64,000 bases of DNA from Halosimplex aquaticum (GTDB taxonomy: Archaea; Halobacteriota; Halobacteria; Halobacteriales; Haloarculaceae), in the NCBI RefSeq assembly GCF_028747785.1, contig NZ_CP118158.1, positions 2,852,001 to 2,916,000 on the forward strand, read 5' to 3'. Below are positions 63,009 to 64,000 of this stretch, in pieces. The notes under the pieces are model-generated. The model did no database searches and was not told the origin of the DNA. It saw nothing but the letters and a program-made list of their open reading frames with translations. The translations under genes and the position numbers were made by a program. The first letter of the stretch is position 1. Every line of letters starts with the position of its first letter.

Positions 63009-63998
63009 ATGCCCCGAATCGGTCTGACGGGGGACGTGATGCTCGGGCGGCTGGTCGACGAGCGCTACCGCCAGCCGGGTCACGACGCGGCCGCGATCTG
63101 GGGGAACCTGCACGACCGGCTCCGAGATCTCGACGGACTGCTCGTCAACCTCGAATGCGCGGTCTCCACGAGAGGGCGACAGTGGACGCGCACCCGCCGG
63201 CCGTTCCACTTCCGGGCGACGCCGGACTGGGCGACAGAGGCACTCGCGACCGCCGGCGTCGACTTCGCATGCCTCGCGAACAACCACCTGCTGGACTACG
63301 AGGAGCCCGCACTGCTCGACACGCTCGACCACCTCGACGCCGTCGACGTCGCCCACGCCGGCGCGGCGAGAACCATCGCGGAGGCCCGCGAACCCGCGCT
63401 GTTCACCGCCGGCGACATCGACGTCGCGGTCGTCGCTGCGACGGACAACACGCCGGAGTACGCGGCCGGGCCGGACAGCCCGGGCGTCTGCCACCTCGAT
63501 TTCGACCCCACCGAGGAGGTGACCCGGACGGCCGTCGAGGGGATGGTCGCCGACGCGCGGGCCCGAAACCCGGATCTGGTCGTCGCATCGGTCCACGGCG
63601 GACCGAACATGGAGACCGCGCCGAGCGACGCCCTCCGCGAGTTCCACCGGTGGCTCGCCGAGCGGGTCGACCTCGTCCACGGCCACAGCGCCCACGTGTT
63701 CCAGGGCGTCGAAGTCGTCGACGGAACGCCAGTGCTCCACGACTGCGGCGACTTCGTCGACGACTACCGGGTGGATCAGGAACTGCGCAACGACCGGGGG
63801 TTCCTGTTCGTCGCCGAGACCGACGAGTCGGGCGTCCGCTCCCTCCGTCTCGAACCGATCGAGATCAGGGACAGAGCGGTCTACGCGGCCGAGCGAGACG
63901 TCGGGGTGTGGTGTCGGGAGACCATGCGGGAACGCTCGGAGCCCTACCGGACGCACTTCCACCGCGACGGCGACGCGCTGGTGCTGAACGTGGCCTGA
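63009..63998 (+). CDS. CapA-family protein (poly-gamma-glutamate synthesis enzyme type, metallophosphatase fold)
   Basis: 329 residues from ATG 63009; the stop at 63996-63998 is 2 nt from the window edge. PGA_cap signatures: GLTGDVMLGR (Asp), LVNLECAVS (Glu), CLANNHLLDYEE (Asn-Asn-His), VASVHGGPNME and VHGHSAHVFQGVEVVDG (His-x-His). No signal peptide, so it is cytoplasmic here, unlike secreted CapA. Members hydrolyse or assemble gamma-glutamyl polymers or other substrates; not established in haloarchaea. It starts 94 nt after the cloverleaf element. Confidence 0.92.
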   Translation: MPRIGLTGDVMLGRLVDERYRQPGHDAAAIWGNLHDRLRDLDGLLVNLECAVSTRGRQWTRTRRPFHFRATPDWATEALATAGVDFACLANNHLLDYEEPALLDTLDHLDAVDVAHAGAARTIAEAREPALFTAGDIDVAVVAATDNTPEYAAGPDSPGVCHLDFDPTEEVTRTAVEGMVADARARNPDLVVASVHGGPNMETAPSDALREFHRWLAERVDLVHGHSAHVFQGVEVVDGTPVLHDCGDFVDDYRVDQELRNDRGFLFVAETDESGVRSLRLEPIEIRDRAVYAAERDVGVWCRETMRERSEPYRTHFHRDGDALVLNVA

Positions 63999-64000
63999 GC

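Overview
The window is chromosomal DNA from a haloarchaeon (class Halobacteria). GC content is high with strong G/C third-position bias, and the proteins are very acidic. Information genes are archaeal (MCM, NurA, HerA-type ATPase, TrmB and Bat-type HTH regulators), exported proteins use twin-arginine signals with lipoboxes, and many genes have a TATA-like box about 25-30 nt before the start codon with no Shine-Dalgarno site (leaderless transcripts). Two tRNA genes are present: Pro-UGG and Arg-UCU. No rRNA, CRISPR array, complete insertion sequence or prophage was seen.

Region 1 (1-9.5 kb) looks like a sugar/sugar-acid module: an oligopeptide/oligosaccharide-type ABC ATPase (cut by the window edge), a Gfo/Idh/MocA dehydrogenase, a hydroxypyruvate-isomerase-like TIM barrel, a Tat-lipoprotein solute-binding protein, a D-galactonate dehydratase (dgoD) and a divergent IclR regulator. 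A HEAT-repeat protein and two tiny membrane proteins are interspersed. A 1-kb gene-free, partly AT-rich gap follows (9.5-10.5 kb).

Region 2 (10.5-34.3 kb) is mostly housekeeping: a RAD55/KaiC-like protein, MCM with a small partner, a Tat-exported beta-helix protein, a V4R-like cysteine protein, a secreted protein with an AT-rich upstream, tRNA-Pro, an SLC13/RCK transporter, a Ski2-like DEVH helicase, an SDR epimerase, cupin, site-2 protease, GYD, DUF389 and DUF892 proteins, phosphoglycerate mutase (gpmI) and nurA.

Region 3 (34.5-44.2 kb) is envelope-related: a CNNM/CorC protein, a three-gene operon of an alkaline-phosphatase-superfamily enzyme with two FemAB/GNAT-like transferases, a lipoprotein, a Bat-type regulator and a DrrA/DrrB-like ABC exporter. 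Region 4 (44.4-61.7 kb) holds a Thr/Pro-rich surface protein, an EEP nuclease, herA, a two-gene Mre11/Rad50-like operon whose SMC protein carries a hydrophobic hairpin instead of a zinc hook, TrmB, a DUF255 protein, CoxS/CoxM/XdhC genes without a large subunit, a methyltransferase and a creatininase-family enzyme. The right end has an odd-composition ORF, tRNA-Arg, a large cloverleaf-shaped palindromic element and a CapA-family gene.

The most unusual material is repetitive DNA: (i) a 264-bp element at 62651-62914 that can fold into a perfect four-way junction; (ii) two related hairpin doublets inserted in frame in gpmI and in a cupin gene, with a third relative between genes; (iii) an intergenic element present in two related copies, before herA and beside tRNA-Arg. 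The second most unusual is the apparently membrane-anchored Mre11/Rad50-like pair.
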